DNA of 14,403 nt from Nocardioidaceae bacterium (GCA_025966335.1 JAICRS010000052.1:1-14403); one strand, 5' to 3'. Positions 6,376 through 13,769 are shown, counted from the first letter of the stretch. Program-made: numbers and translations. Notes: generated by a model from the letters alone, not told the origin.

Positions 6376-8018
6376 ACAACGGCCCCCTGATCGTCCAGTC
6401 CGACAAGACGCTGCTGCTCGAGATCGACCATGAACGCGCGCAGGACTGCCGCAAGGCGATCGCCCCGTTCGCCGAGCTCGAGCGGTCACCCGAGCACGTG
6501 CACACCTACCGGCTCACGCCGTTGGGGTTGTGGAACGCCCGCGCCGCCGGGCACGACGCGGAGCAGGTCATCGACACCCTGCTGGCCTACTCCCGCTACT
6601 CGGTCCCGCACGCGCTGCTGGTCGACATCGCGGAGACGATGGCCCGCTACGGCCGGTTGCGTCTGGAGAAGCACCCGACCCACGGCTTGGTCCTCTCCAG
6701 CAGCGACCGGCCCGTGCTCGAGGAGGTGCTGCGCGCGAAGAAGGTCAAGCCGATGCTCGGCGAGCGGCTCGACGACGAGGCGGTCGTCGTACACCCCTCG
6801 GAGCGCGGCAACCTCAAACAGGCGCTGCTGAAGATCGGCTGGCCGGCGGAGGACTTCGCGGGGTACGTCGACGGTGAGGCCCACGCGATCGACCTCACCG
6901 AGGACGGGTGGGAGCTGCGTGGCTACCAGCGCGAGGCGGTCGAGTCGTTCTGGCACGGCGGCTCCGGGGTGGTCGTGCTGCCCTGCGGCGCCGGCAAGAC
7001 GATCGTCGGTGCCGCCGCGATGGCGCAGGCGGGGGCGACCACGCTGATCCTGGTCACGAACACCGTCTCCGCGCGCCAGTGGAAGGAGGAGCTGATCCGG
7101 CGGACGTCGCTGACCGAGGACGAGATCGGCGAGTACTCCGGCACCAAGAAGGAGATCCGGCCGGTCACCATCGCCACCTACCAGGTGATGACCACCCGCC
7201 GGAAGGGCGTCTACGCCCACCTGGAGCTCTTCGACGCCCGCGACTGGGGTCTGGTCGTCTACGACGAGGTGCACCTGCTGCCCGCGCCGATCTTCCGGAT
7301 GACCGCCGACCTCCAGGCGCGACGACGGATCGGGCTGACCGCGACGCTGATCCGGGAGGACGGCCGCGAGGGGGACGTGTTCTCGCTGATCGGCCCGAAG
7401 CGGTACGACGCACCCTGGAAGGACATCGAGTCGCAGGGCTGGATCGCTCCGGCCGACTGTGTCGAGGTGCGGGTCACCCTGCCCGAGAGCGAGCGGTTCG
7501 TCTACGCCACGGCCGAGCCCGACGAGCGGTACCGCCTGGCCTCGTGCACGGGCGTGAAGAACACGGTCGTCGACCAGCTGGTCGCCAAGCACCGCGGTGA
7601 GCCGACGCTGGTCATCGGTCAGTACATCGACCAGCTCGACGAGATCGCCGAGCGGCTCGACGCCCCGGTGATCAAGGGCGAGACCACGGTCAAGGAACGC
7701 GAGCGGCTGTTCAACGCCTTCCGGCACGGCGAGATCGACCTGCTCGTGGTCTCGAAGGTCGCGAACTTCTCGGTCGACCTGCCCTCGGCCGCGGTCGCGA
7801 TCCAGATCTCCGGCTCCTTCGGCTCCCGGCAGGAGGAGGCGCAGCGGCTCGGGCGGCTGCTGCGGCCGAAGGAGGACGGGCGCTCGGCGCGGTTCTACGC
7901 GGTCGTCGCGCGCGACACCGTCGACGCCGACTTCGCGCAGCACCGGCAGCGGTTCCTGGCCGAACAGGGCTACGCCTACCGGATCATGGACGCCGCCGAC
8001 ATCACCGCCGAGTCCTGA
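6372..8018 (+). CDS. DNA repair helicase XPB (ERCC3 type)
   Basis: This 548-residue ATP-dependent 3'-5' DNA helicase of superfamily 2 is the bacterial counterpart of eukaryotic XPB. The N terminus (about 5-100, LIVQSDKTLLLE to IAETMARYG) is the Helicase_C_3-type accessory domain also present in the protein at 1869-4241. Next come a damage-recognition-like segment, Walker A GAGKT (K209), the DEVH box (D298-H301), GLTATL, the XPB hallmark RED motif (R328-D330) and motif VI QRLGRLLR (491-498). All catalytic motifs are intact. I chose ATG 6372, which overlaps the preceding stop as ATGA, rather than the longer frame from 6228 that lies inside the CGNR gene; MNNGPLIVQSDKT is the typical family start. 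It unwinds DNA, probably in repair, with the upstream partner protein and the PE-polymerase as candidate co-workers. Confidence 0.95.
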   Translation: MNNGPLIVQSDKTLLLEIDHERAQDCRKAIAPFAELERSPEHVHTYRLTPLGLWNARAAGHDAEQVIDTLLAYSRYSVPHALLVDIAETMARYGRLRLEKHPTHGLVLSSSDRPVLEEVLRAKKVKPMLGERLDDEAVVVHPSERGNLKQALLKIGWPAEDFAGYVDGEAHAIDLTEDGWELRGYQREAVESFWHGGSGVVVLPCGAGKTIVGAAAMAQAGATTLILVTNTVSARQWKEELIRRTSLTEDEIGEYSGTKKEIRPVTIATYQVMTTRRKGVYAHLELFDARDWGLVVYDEVHLLPAPIFRMTADLQARRRIGLTATLIREDGREGDVFSLIGPKRYDAPWKDIESQGWIAPADCVEVRVTLPESERFVYATAEPDERYRLASCTGVKNTVVDQLVAKHRGEPTLVIGQYIDQLDEIAERLDAPVIKGETTVKERERLFNAFRHGEIDLLVVSKVANFSVDLPSAAVAIQISGSFGSRQEEAQRLGRLLRPKEDGRSARFYAVVARDTVDADFAQHRQRFLAEQGYAYRIMDAADITAES

Positions 8019-8039
8019 CCGACGCCTGGTAGAAGACTC

Positions 8040-8068
8040 TTCAACTATCCCGGGTCCGACGCTAGAGT
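8040..8068 (+). promoter_or_regulatory. Promoter of the VOC gene with overlapping palindrome
   Basis: TTCAAC at 8040-8045 and TAGAGT at 8063-8068, 17 bases apart, form a plausible housekeeping promoter. The 11-nt palindrome GAAGA-C-TCTTC at 8032-8042 overlaps the -35 region and could be an operator. Confidence 0.4.
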
Positions 8069-8095
8069 GAGGCGCGGGGGGATCGGAGGAGGACC

Positions 8096-8605
8096 ATGCC
8101 AACCGACACCGAGCTGGTCGAGCTGGAGGCGCGACGCGACGAGCTGCGCCAGAAGCATCTTCGGCCGGTCGAGGAGCGCGACACCCCCGGCCGGGGCATC
8201 CACCACGCGGCGCTGATCTGCTCCGACGTCGAGCAGACGATCGAGTTCTACCAGGGCCTGTTGGGGTTCCCGCTGGTGGAGCTGGTCGAGAACCGCGACT
8301 ACCCGGGTTCCTCGCACTTCTTCTTCGACCTCGGCAACCAGACGCTGCTGGGATTCTTCGACTTCCCCGGTCTCGGTCTCGAGCCGGCCGTCGAGGCGAT
8401 CGGGACCGTGCAGCACATCGCGATCTCCACTCCGCGTGACCGTTGGGAGGACCTGCGGGACCGGCTGGACGCCGCCGGTGTGCCGTACGTCGGACCCGAC
8501 CGCGGGATCGAGGAGTCGATGTATCTCAAGGATCCCGACGGCATCCAGATCGAGCTGCTCAGCGACCCCCTGATGTACTTCGCCGGTCGACAGCTCGACG
8601 CATAG
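8096..8605 (+). CDS. VOC superfamily protein (glyoxalase/dioxygenase fold)
   Basis: This 169-residue protein has the paired beta-alpha-beta-beta-beta modules of the vicinal oxygen chelate superfamily. Module one starts at about residue 33 (GIHHAALICSDVEQTIEFYQGLLGFPLVE) and module two at about 104 (TVQHIAIST ... LKDPDGIQIELLSDP). Likely metal ligands are H37, the histidine of QHIAI and the glutamate of QIELL. The usual fourth ligand, a glutamate at the end of module one, is not obvious (TLLGFFDF), so metal binding may follow the extradiol-dioxygenase scheme or be altered. A charged helical extension of about 30 residues precedes the fold. GGAGGAGG lies just before ATG 8096 and a separate promoter is visible. 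Substrate is unknown; ring cleavage, glyoxalase activity and resistance are all possible. Confidence 0.8.
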   Translation: MPTDTELVELEARRDELRQKHLRPVEERDTPGRGIHHAALICSDVEQTIEFYQGLLGFPLVELVENRDYPGSSHFFFDLGNQTLLGFFDFPGLGLEPAVEAIGTVQHIAISTPRDRWEDLRDRLDAAGVPYVGPDRGIEESMYLKDPDGIQIELLSDPLMYFAGRQLDA

Positions 8606-8669
8606 CTCCACCCGTTCGCACCCGCTTGGCCGACTGACCCCTGAGGGGGACCGACGAGAGAGGCGTGCG

Positions 8670-9485
8670 ATGAGCGAGTGGAACGCGATGACCTACGAGG
8701 GCAAGGACACCATCCTCCGGGTGGTGCGGAACGAGGCCGAGCGCTTCTTCGCCCTCGCCGAACGACCGGAGGCGTGGGAGGCCCCGACGGCCTGCGAGGG
8801 CTGGACGACCCGGGACCTGGTCGCGCACATCGTCGACACCACCGAGGGCTACTTCCGAGCGTTCGACGCCGCCCGTGGCAGCGGTGAGGAGACCGCGCCG
8901 CACGGTCTGGCGGCGATGAGCCGGATGGTCGACGAGGCAGCGACCTCGTTCCGCGGTGTCCCCCAAACCGAGATGATGGACCGGCTCCGCACCGACTTCG
9001 ACAAGATGCAGGAGATCCTCGACCCGATCGGGCCCGAGGACTGGACCGGGTTCATGGTCAGCCACCCCTACATGGGCCCGGTCCCCGCGTTCTTCTACGC
9101 GGCCGGCCAGCTGATGGACTACGGCGTGCACTCCTGGGACATCCGCGAGGGCAGCGGGCAAGCGCACGGCCTCTCCGGCGACGTCGCGGACCTGTTGGTC
9201 CCGTTCATGTTCGCGATCTGGCAGGGCACGGTGAGAACCGAGTCGGTCACCGAGCCGTTCACGATCGGGGTCCGGGTGAGCGGCCGCAACGCCGGCGACT
9301 ACCGGATCTCGGTGAGCAGTGAGGGCCTGACCTACGAGGAGGGCGAGATCGAGAGTCTGCCGACCCGGATCGAGTTCGACGCCGGCAGCCTGGTGCTCAC
9401 CGCGTTCGGACGCACCAACGGAGGAACCGTGCGCGGGGACATGCCGTTGGCCGAGCGCTACCTGAACCTCTTCTTCCGGATCTGA
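8670..9485 (+). CDS. Mycothiol-dependent maleylpyruvate isomerase family protein
   Basis: This 271-residue protein has an N-terminal DinB/MDMPI-like four-helix domain (about 10-160) and a C-terminal SCP2-like domain (about 185-271). The segment CEGWTTRDLVAHIVDTTEGYF carries the first metal histidine (H53), and MDYGVHSWDIREG carries H154. The glutamate ligand four residues before that histidine in the Corynebacterium enzyme is an aspartate here (D150). Members use mycothiol, the actinobacterial thiol, for isomerisation or thiol transfer; the substrate here is unknown. ATG 8670 has GAGAGAGG upstream; ATG 8688 is a less likely alternative. The gene lies 64 bp after the VOC gene and converges on the AMP ligase with 9 bases between stops. 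Together with the VOC gene it may serve ring-cleavage or detoxification chemistry. Confidence 0.8.
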   Translation: MSEWNAMTYEGKDTILRVVRNEAERFFALAERPEAWEAPTACEGWTTRDLVAHIVDTTEGYFRAFDAARGSGEETAPHGLAAMSRMVDEAATSFRGVPQTEMMDRLRTDFDKMQEILDPIGPEDWTGFMVSHPYMGPVPAFFYAAGQLMDYGVHSWDIREGSGQAHGLSGDVADLLVPFMFAIWQGTVRTESVTEPFTIGVRVSGRNAGDYRISVSSEGLTYEEGEIESLPTRIEFDAGSLVLTAFGRTNGGTVRGDMPLAERYLNLFFRI

Positions 9486-9494
9486 GGAGGTCGT

Positions 9495-11039
9495 TCACCG
9501 GTCGCCCGCGAGGTCCTGCTCGCCCGGCGGGTGTCCGGTCGGGAGCCGGTGCTTGGCGACCCGTGACGTCGGCGTCCGCGGCAGCGCGTCGATGGACTGC
9601 CAGAACCGGGGGACCTTGAACGCCGAGAGCCGGGCCCCGGTCCACGCCTCGAGCTCCACGAAGTCGAGCGTGCGCCCCGGCGCGGGCACCACGAACGCCT
9701 TCACCTCGTCCTCGGTCAGCTCCGACGGTACGGCGACCACGGCGACCTCGAGCACGTCCGGGTGGGTCGAGATCGCGTCCTCGACCTCCGCCGGAGAGAG
9801 GTTCAGGCCGCGCCTGCGCAGCACCTCCTTCTTGCGGGAGACGAACGTGTAGGTGCCGTCCTCACCGGCGGTGACCAGGTCACCGGTGTGCAGCCAGCCG
9901 TCGACGATCGCAGCCGCCGTCTCCTCCGGCATCTCCCAGTAGCCCGGCGTGACGGTCGGGTTGCGCAGCAGCAGCTCGCCGGTCTCCCCCGAACCCACTT
10001 CGAGGCCGTCCTCGTCCACCACCCGTGCCTCGTTCACGGTGCCGAGGGCGGGATGCTGCCGTGGCGACCCGAGGGTGCCGAACGGCCGGGTGCCGTGCCG
10101 CCAGATCAGCCCGTACGGCGACTCCGACAACGCGTACCCGCACACCACGCGCAGCCCGAACCGGCGCTCGAACCGCTCTTGCCACTCCCGCGCCGGGGAC
10201 GGCCCGGTGTAGCAGAGCCGCAGGTCGGTGTCCGCGTCGTCGGGACGCTCGGGCTGACGCATCAGGATCTCCAGCATCGCGCCGATCGCGTTGAACTCGG
10301 TCGCACCATGGCGGCGGGCGGAGTCGAGGAACCCGCTCGCGGAGAAGCGCGGGAGCAGCACCAGCCCGGCACCGGCCGCCAGCGACCCGAGCACGGAGTA
10401 GGCCGGCGCGTTGATGTGGAACAGCGGCAGCGACGTCATCAACCGGTCCTCGCCGGTGAGGCCCATCCAGTAAGGGAACCCCTCGCCCGCCATCGCGTAG
10501 GCCCGGTGCGTCTGCATCACCAGCTTGGACCGTCCGGTGGTGCCCGAGGTGGGGATCAGCACCGCTAGGTCCTCGGGGGCGACGTCGACTCGAAGCCGCC
10601 GGTCTTCTTGGCCCGCCTCCGCGTTCCAGTCGGTGACGAACCGGTCCACGTCGGCCACCGCTACCCCTGGCACTCCTCGTACCGCCGCCTCCACGTGTGG
10701 CCACAACGCCCGGTCGGTGAGCACGAGCCGCGGCCGTACCTGACCGACCAGCCCCGCGAGCTCGTCCGTCGTACCGGCCGGGTCTGTCGGCACCGAGACC
10801 GCGCCGAGAGCCGCCAGCGCCAGCCAGGACAGCAGGTACGGCGGCGTGGTCCTCGCCGTGAGCACGACCAGGTCACCGCGACCCACCCCGGCCTCGGACA
10901 GCGTTTCGGTGAGCCCGGCCACCTGGTCGACTGCCCGGCCGAAGGTCAGCGTGCCCTCGTCGGTGCGGAGCCAGACACCGGACGGGTCCCGGTCGGCCGC
11001 CGCGACCAGCAGCCCCGGGATCGTGTCGGCCGTCCTCAT
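9495..11039 (-). CDS. Acyl-CoA synthetase / AMP-dependent ligase
   Basis: This 514-residue ANL-superfamily enzyme activates a carboxylic acid with ATP to an acyl-adenylate and then, most probably, transfers it to CoA. The phosphate loop IPTSGTTGRSK lies at about 162-172, GYALSESPYG is the A5 motif, DGWLHTGDLV holds the conserved ribose-binding Asp, and SRKKEVLRRRGLNLSPAEVE is the hinge-region A8 motif. The A10 motif reads LPRTPTSRVAKHRL: the usual Gly-Lys is Ser-Arg (R493), with a lysine three residues later (K496). The pattern recalls the carnitine/crotonobetaine-CoA ligase-like branch; the natural acid is unknown. ATG 11039 is chosen over 11132 because similarity begins at MRTADTIPGLL and a leaderless -10 (GACACT) lies 7 bases upstream, with no ribosome site. 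Confidence 0.85.
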   Translation of the reverse strand: MRTADTIPGLLVAAADRDPSGVWLRTDEGTLTFGRAVDQVAGLTETLSEAGVGRGDLVVLTARTTPPYLLSWLALAALGAVSVPTDPAGTTDELAGLVGQVRPRLVLTDRALWPHVEAAVRGVPGVAVADVDRFVTDWNAEAGQEDRRLRVDVAPEDLAVLIPTSGTTGRSKLVMQTHRAYAMAGEGFPYWMGLTGEDRLMTSLPLFHINAPAYSVLGSLAAGAGLVLLPRFSASGFLDSARRHGATEFNAIGAMLEILMRQPERPDDADTDLRLCYTGPSPAREWQERFERRFGLRVVCGYALSESPYGLIWRHGTRPFGTLGSPRQHPALGTVNEARVVDEDGLEVGSGETGELLLRNPTVTPGYWEMPEETAAAIVDGWLHTGDLVTAGEDGTYTFVSRKKEVLRRRGLNLSPAEVEDAISTHPDVLEVAVVAVPSELTEDEVKAFVVPAPGRTLDFVELEAWTGARLSAFKVPRFWQSIDALPRTPTSRVAKHRLPTGHPPGEQDLAGDR

Positions 11040-11046
11040 GCCAGTC

Positions 11047-11052
11047 AGTGTC
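11047..11052 (-). promoter_or_regulatory. Leaderless-type -10 of the AMP ligase
   Basis: Read on the minus strand, GACACT lies 7 bases before the ATG at 11039, the spacing expected when transcription begins at the start codon. There is no purine-rich ribosome site. The match to TANNNT is imperfect at the first base. Confidence 0.3.
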
Positions 11053-11100
11053 GCGGAGCCGGTGGGTGGCGGCAACGGGGATCGCCGGCCCCGGACCCGA

Positions 11101-11331
11101 ATCGGCTGCCCGGGAGAGGCCTCGCACGGCACCCACGGGTTCTACGACTGGCGCGCGGGGGTCACCCGACGGTTGATCGAGGAGAAGGGGTTCTCGTTCG
11201 TGGCCGTGGAGGGTGACCGGCCGGGCGAGGTGGACGCGGCGATGCAGGCGTGGCGTTGCTTCGAGCCCTACGCCGAGGACCCGCGGTCCTACGCGCGGGC
11301 GACCCGGCTCGTCCTGTCGAAAACCGGATGA
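11101..11331 (+). pseudogene. Remnant of an erythromycin esterase-family gene
   Basis: This 76-codon fragment has no start. GEASHGTHGFYDWRAGV, followed by TRRLIEEKGFSFVAVEGD, matches the N-terminal catalytic signature of the erythromycin esterase-like family (the SHGTH histidines and the following VEGD). Immediately after, the frame jumps to AWRCFEPYAEDPRSYARATRL, which in full-length relatives lies far downstream. A large internal segment is therefore deleted, and the frame then ends at TGA 11329-11331 where the family continues. The upstream bases do not encode the family's N terminus. I read this as a decayed gene between the AMP ligase and helD, and its stop overlaps the predicted helD -35. 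It could alternatively be expressed as a short peptide, but nothing supports that. Confidence 0.7.
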
Positions 11332-11356
11332 CCGCACCTGACCGGGCTGGTAACGT
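11328..11356 (+). promoter_or_regulatory. Predicted helD promoter
   Basis: ATGACC at 11328-11333 (four of six matches to TTGACA) and TAACGT at 11351-11356 are separated by 17 bases. The leader would be about 30 nt and includes GGAGG at 11383-11387. No rifamycin-associated inverted repeat, as found upstream of some helR genes, is visible. Confidence 0.45.
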
Positions 11357-11393
11357 CACACGGCTCCTACACCAGCTTCCGCGGAGGTGACGC

Positions 11394-13508
11394 GTGCCTT
11401 GTCCCACGCCGACGTCCATCCACTCCGACACCGACTCCGACTCCGCACCCACTGACGACCTCGCCTCCGAGCGCGCCCATCTCGCCGGCTCGCGGGCCGC
11501 GCTGTCCCGGATGCGGGCGCGCACCGCTTCCCTGGACAGCTCCGCCGCCGGGGACCGGATCAGCCAGCAGTTCCTCGAGTCGGCGATCTACCGGCGGATG
11601 AAGGCACTCGAGGACGACCCGACCGTCCCCTTGTTCTTCGGTCGGCTCGACTACGACGAAGCGCACGTCGATGCGCGCGGCGAACGCTTCTACATCGGCC
11701 GTCGCCACGTGACCGACGAGGTCGGTGACCCGATGGTGGTCGACTGGCGGGCGCGGATCAGCCGGGCGTTCTACCGGGCGAGCAAGCCCGAGCCGATGGG
11801 TGTGGTGCTGCGTCGGCGGTTCGGCTTCCAGCACGGCGAGCTGACCGCGTTCGAGGACGAGGAGCTCCTGGCGGGCGAGGTGGACGAGGCGGCGTACTCC
11901 GGGATCCTGGAGGCGGAGATCGAGCGCCCGCGTGTCGGACCGATGCGCGACATCGTCGCGACGATCCAGCCGGAGCAGGACCTGATCGTGCGTTCCGAGC
12001 TCGACCAGTCCGTGTGTGTGCAGGGTGCTCCCGGCACCGGGAAGACCGCGGTCGGGCTGCACCGGGCGGCGTACCTGCTCTACACGCACCGCGACCAGCT
12101 CTCCCGCCAGGGGGTGCTGGTCGTCGGGCCGAACGCGTCGTTCCTGCGCTACATCGGTGACGTGCTCCCTGCGCTCGGCGAGATCGAGGCGGAGCAGACC
12201 ACGATCGAGGAGCTGGTCGGCAAGACCCTGGCCCGCGTGAACGCGAAGTACGCGATCCGCGGCACCGACACCGCCGAGGTGGCCACGCTGAAGGGCGATG
12301 CCCGGATGGCCACGGTGGTCGACCGGGCGCTGTGGTCGCACGTGAGCGTCCCCTCCGAGGGGCTGGTGGTTCCGCGCGGCGCACGGCGTTGGCGGGTGGC
12401 CGGCTACGAGGCCGAGGAGATCGTCGCGGCCCTGCGCGCCCGGGGCGTCCGCTACGGGGCGGCGCGGGCGATGCTGCCGCAGCGGCTGGCGCACACGATC
12501 CTGGTGAAGATGGAGCTGGCCGGCGACTCCCCCGACGACCGGGTCCAGGACGCGGTGGCCCGCAGCCGCCCGGTGAAGCAGTACGCCGAGCAGCTGTGGC
12601 CCGCGGTCGACCCGGCCCGCCTGGTGATGCGGTTGCTCGGCGACCCGGAGTTCCTGGCGGCCGCGGCGGACGGTGTGCTGACCCCGGAGGAGCAGGCGCT
12701 GCTGCTGTGGCCGAAGCAGCCGAAGGGGCCGTCGTCGGTGCGATGGTCGCTCGCCGACGCGGTGCTGATCGACGAGGCCGCCGACCTGGTCGAGCGCACG
12801 GCGAGCGTCGGACACGTCGTCGCCGACGAGGCCCAGGACCTCTCCCAGATGATGCTTCGCGCGGTCGGCCGGCGCTGCACCACCGGCTCGACCACGGTCC
12901 TCGGCGACCTGGCCCAGGCCACGACACCATGGGGCAGCCGGTCCTGGGACGACGCGCTGCTGCACCTGGGCAAGGCCGACGCCCACATCGAGCAGCTGAC
13001 CCGGGGCTTCCGGGTGCCGGGCGAGGTGATCGAGTACGCCGCACGACTCCTCGCCACCATCGCCCCGGACCTGGAGCCGCCGACGTCCGTACGACGCGCG
13101 CGTGGTGATCTCCTGGTCACGCGGGTGGAGGACCTCGTCGCGGCCACGGTCGAGGCGGCACGGGTGGAGGCCACGAAGATCGGGTCGGTGGGCCTGATCG
13201 TCCCCGACGTTCTCACCCAGCCGGTCGCCGATGCCCTCGGGACGGCCGGGATCGGGTTCGCGGTCCTCGGCGAGGAGCCGGGCAACGTGGACTCGGAGTT
13301 CGACATCAAGCTCGACGTCGTACCCGCCTCCCTCGCGAAAGGTCTCGAGTTCGACCACGTGCTGCTCCTTGAACCTGCCGGGATCGTCGCCGGTGAGGCC
13401 GACCGGGTCACCGGGCTGCGGCGGCTGTACGTCTGTCTGACCCGGGCGGTCACGTCGCTCGTGGTCCTGCACACCGGCGACCTGCCCGAGGAGCTGGGCA
13501 CGCCCTGA
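11394..13508 (+). CDS. HelD-type RNA polymerase-associated ATPase
   Basis: This 704-residue superfamily 1 (UvrD/Rep-like) protein belongs to the HelD class. Such proteins use ATP to pull stalled or inactive RNA polymerase off DNA and recycle it, and some protect against rifamycins. An N-terminal helical arm (about 22-75) is followed by FFGRLDYD and FYIGRRHV, typical of HelD. Walker A is GAPGTGKT (211-218, K217), Walker B DEAQD (478-482), then RGFRVPGEV, ASLAKGLEFDHVLL and YVCLTRA (679-685). All ATPase motifs are intact and the length is normal for the actinobacterial class. The start is GTG 11394, six bases after GGAGG. The last codons (PEELGTP) form the first unit of a four-copy 19-bp tandem repeat that extends past the stop. 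No other gene appears to share its transcript. Confidence 0.88.
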   Translation: MPCPTPTSIHSDTDSDSAPTDDLASERAHLAGSRAALSRMRARTASLDSSAAGDRISQQFLESAIYRRMKALEDDPTVPLFFGRLDYDEAHVDARGERFYIGRRHVTDEVGDPMVVDWRARISRAFYRASKPEPMGVVLRRRFGFQHGELTAFEDEELLAGEVDEAAYSGILEAEIERPRVGPMRDIVATIQPEQDLIVRSELDQSVCVQGAPGTGKTAVGLHRAAYLLYTHRDQLSRQGVLVVGPNASFLRYIGDVLPALGEIEAEQTTIEELVGKTLARVNAKYAIRGTDTAEVATLKGDARMATVVDRALWSHVSVPSEGLVVPRGARRWRVAGYEAEEIVAALRARGVRYGAARAMLPQRLAHTILVKMELAGDSPDDRVQDAVARSRPVKQYAEQLWPAVDPARLVMRLLGDPEFLAAAADGVLTPEEQALLLWPKQPKGPSSVRWSLADAVLIDEAADLVERTASVGHVVADEAQDLSQMMLRAVGRRCTTGSTTVLGDLAQATTPWGSRSWDDALLHLGKADAHIEQLTRGFRVPGEVIEYAARLLATIAPDLEPPTSVRRARGDLLVTRVEDLVAATVEAARVEATKIGSVGLIVPDVLTQPVADALGTAGIGFAVLGEEPGNVDSEFDIKLDVVPASLAKGLEFDHVLLLEPAGIVAGEADRVTGLRRLYVCLTRAVTSLVVLHTGDLPEELGTP

Positions 13509-13560
13509 GGAGCCGGGCCTGACCTGAGGAGCCGGGCACGCCCTGAGGAGCCGGGCACGA
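13485..13560 (+). repeat. Four tandem 19-bp repeats spanning the helD stop codon
   Basis: Units start at 13485, 13504, 13523 and 13542 with consensus CCTGAGGAGCCGGGCACGC. The first unit is the end of helD (two mismatches), the second contains its TGA stop, and the last two are non-coding. Because 19 is not a multiple of three, the successive TGA triplets at 13506, 13525 and 13544 fall in all three forward frames. Confidence 0.9.
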
Positions 13561-13578
13561 CTGACCGCCGCTGCAGGG

Positions 13579-13598
13579 TTCAGTCACCCAGTGCTGAA
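13579..13598. repeat. Inverted repeat TTCAG-N10-CTGAA, copy 1 of 4
   Basis: Five-base perfect arms surround a 10-base spacer. The same layout recurs at 13748-13769, 13799-13820 and 13836-13853. The flanks of this copy also resemble those of copy 4 (GGTTCAGTC before, GGG after). Confidence 0.7.
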
Positions 13599-13605
13599 TT
13601 CCCGG

Positions 13606-13620
13606 GTCTCCCGTTGAGAC
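13606..13620. repeat. Small hairpin GTCTC-N5-GAGAC
   Basis: This five-base stem with a five-base loop overlaps the first unit of the 22-bp-phased motif. It could form a weak RNA hairpin. Confidence 0.35.
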
Positions 13621-13676
13621 GCGCCCTTTTCACCGTTGAAACGGGGAAAAGTTGCCCTTGAGACGTGGAATCTTTG
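13611..13676. repeat. Three 22-bp-phased motifs CCNTTGARACG
   Basis: CCGTTGAGACG, CCGTTGAAACG and CCCTTGAGACG begin at 13611, 13633 and 13655, exactly 22 bp apart, about two helical turns. The 11 bases between cores are not conserved. The layout resembles a set of protein sites on one face of DNA. Confidence 0.75.
13626..13651. repeat. 26-bp imperfect palindrome
   Basis: Outer arms CTTTTC and GAAAAG and inner arms CCGTT and AACGG are symmetric around a central GA, with a single A/G mismatch pair between inner and outer arms. It is centred on the middle 22-bp motif. No T-run follows, so it is not a classical intrinsic terminator. Confidence 0.7.
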
Positions 13677-13718
13677 CGCCGGCAGGTGGGCCGTCCCTGA
13701 ACCAGCTGGCCACCACCG

Positions 13719-13769
13719 CCAACCGGTCACCGTGACCGGATGGCGCGAGCCAGTCCCCAAGAACTGACT
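13719..13769. repeat. 51-bp direct repeat, copy A, with 17-nt palindrome
   Basis: This contains CCGGTCAC-C-GTGACCGG (13723-13739), a perfect odd palindrome. After it comes an inverted repeat AGCCAG-N10-CTGACT (13748-13769, one mismatch). It abuts copy B directly. The first 31 bases are identical in both copies, and five of the six differences lie within the 10-base spacer of the inverted repeat. Confidence 0.85.

Noticed and set aside
6486..8102. Long minus-strand open frame opposite XPB
   Set aside because: XPB motifs are intact on the plus strand; the opposite frame has no motifs and results from G/C at third positions.
8638..8648. Hairpin CCCC-TGA-GGGG between the VOC and MDMPI-like genes as a terminator
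   Set aside because: A four-base stem with no T-run is too weak to support a call.
11332..11393. Rifamycin-associated element upstream of helD
   Set aside because: The characteristic inverted repeat with GCTTGC/GCAAGC-like arms is not present.
11367..13472. 701-codon minus-strand open frame opposite helD
   Set aside because: All HelD ATPase motifs lie on the plus strand; this translation is a compositional shadow.
13626..13651. Intrinsic terminator for helD
   Set aside because: The hairpin is not followed by a T-run and lies over 110 bases after the stop; symmetry suggests a binding site at least as well.
13611..13676. CRISPR-like array because of GTTGAAAC-type repeats
   Set aside because: The conserved core is only 11 bp with three copies and 11-bp gaps, far too short for repeats and spacers, and no cas gene is present.
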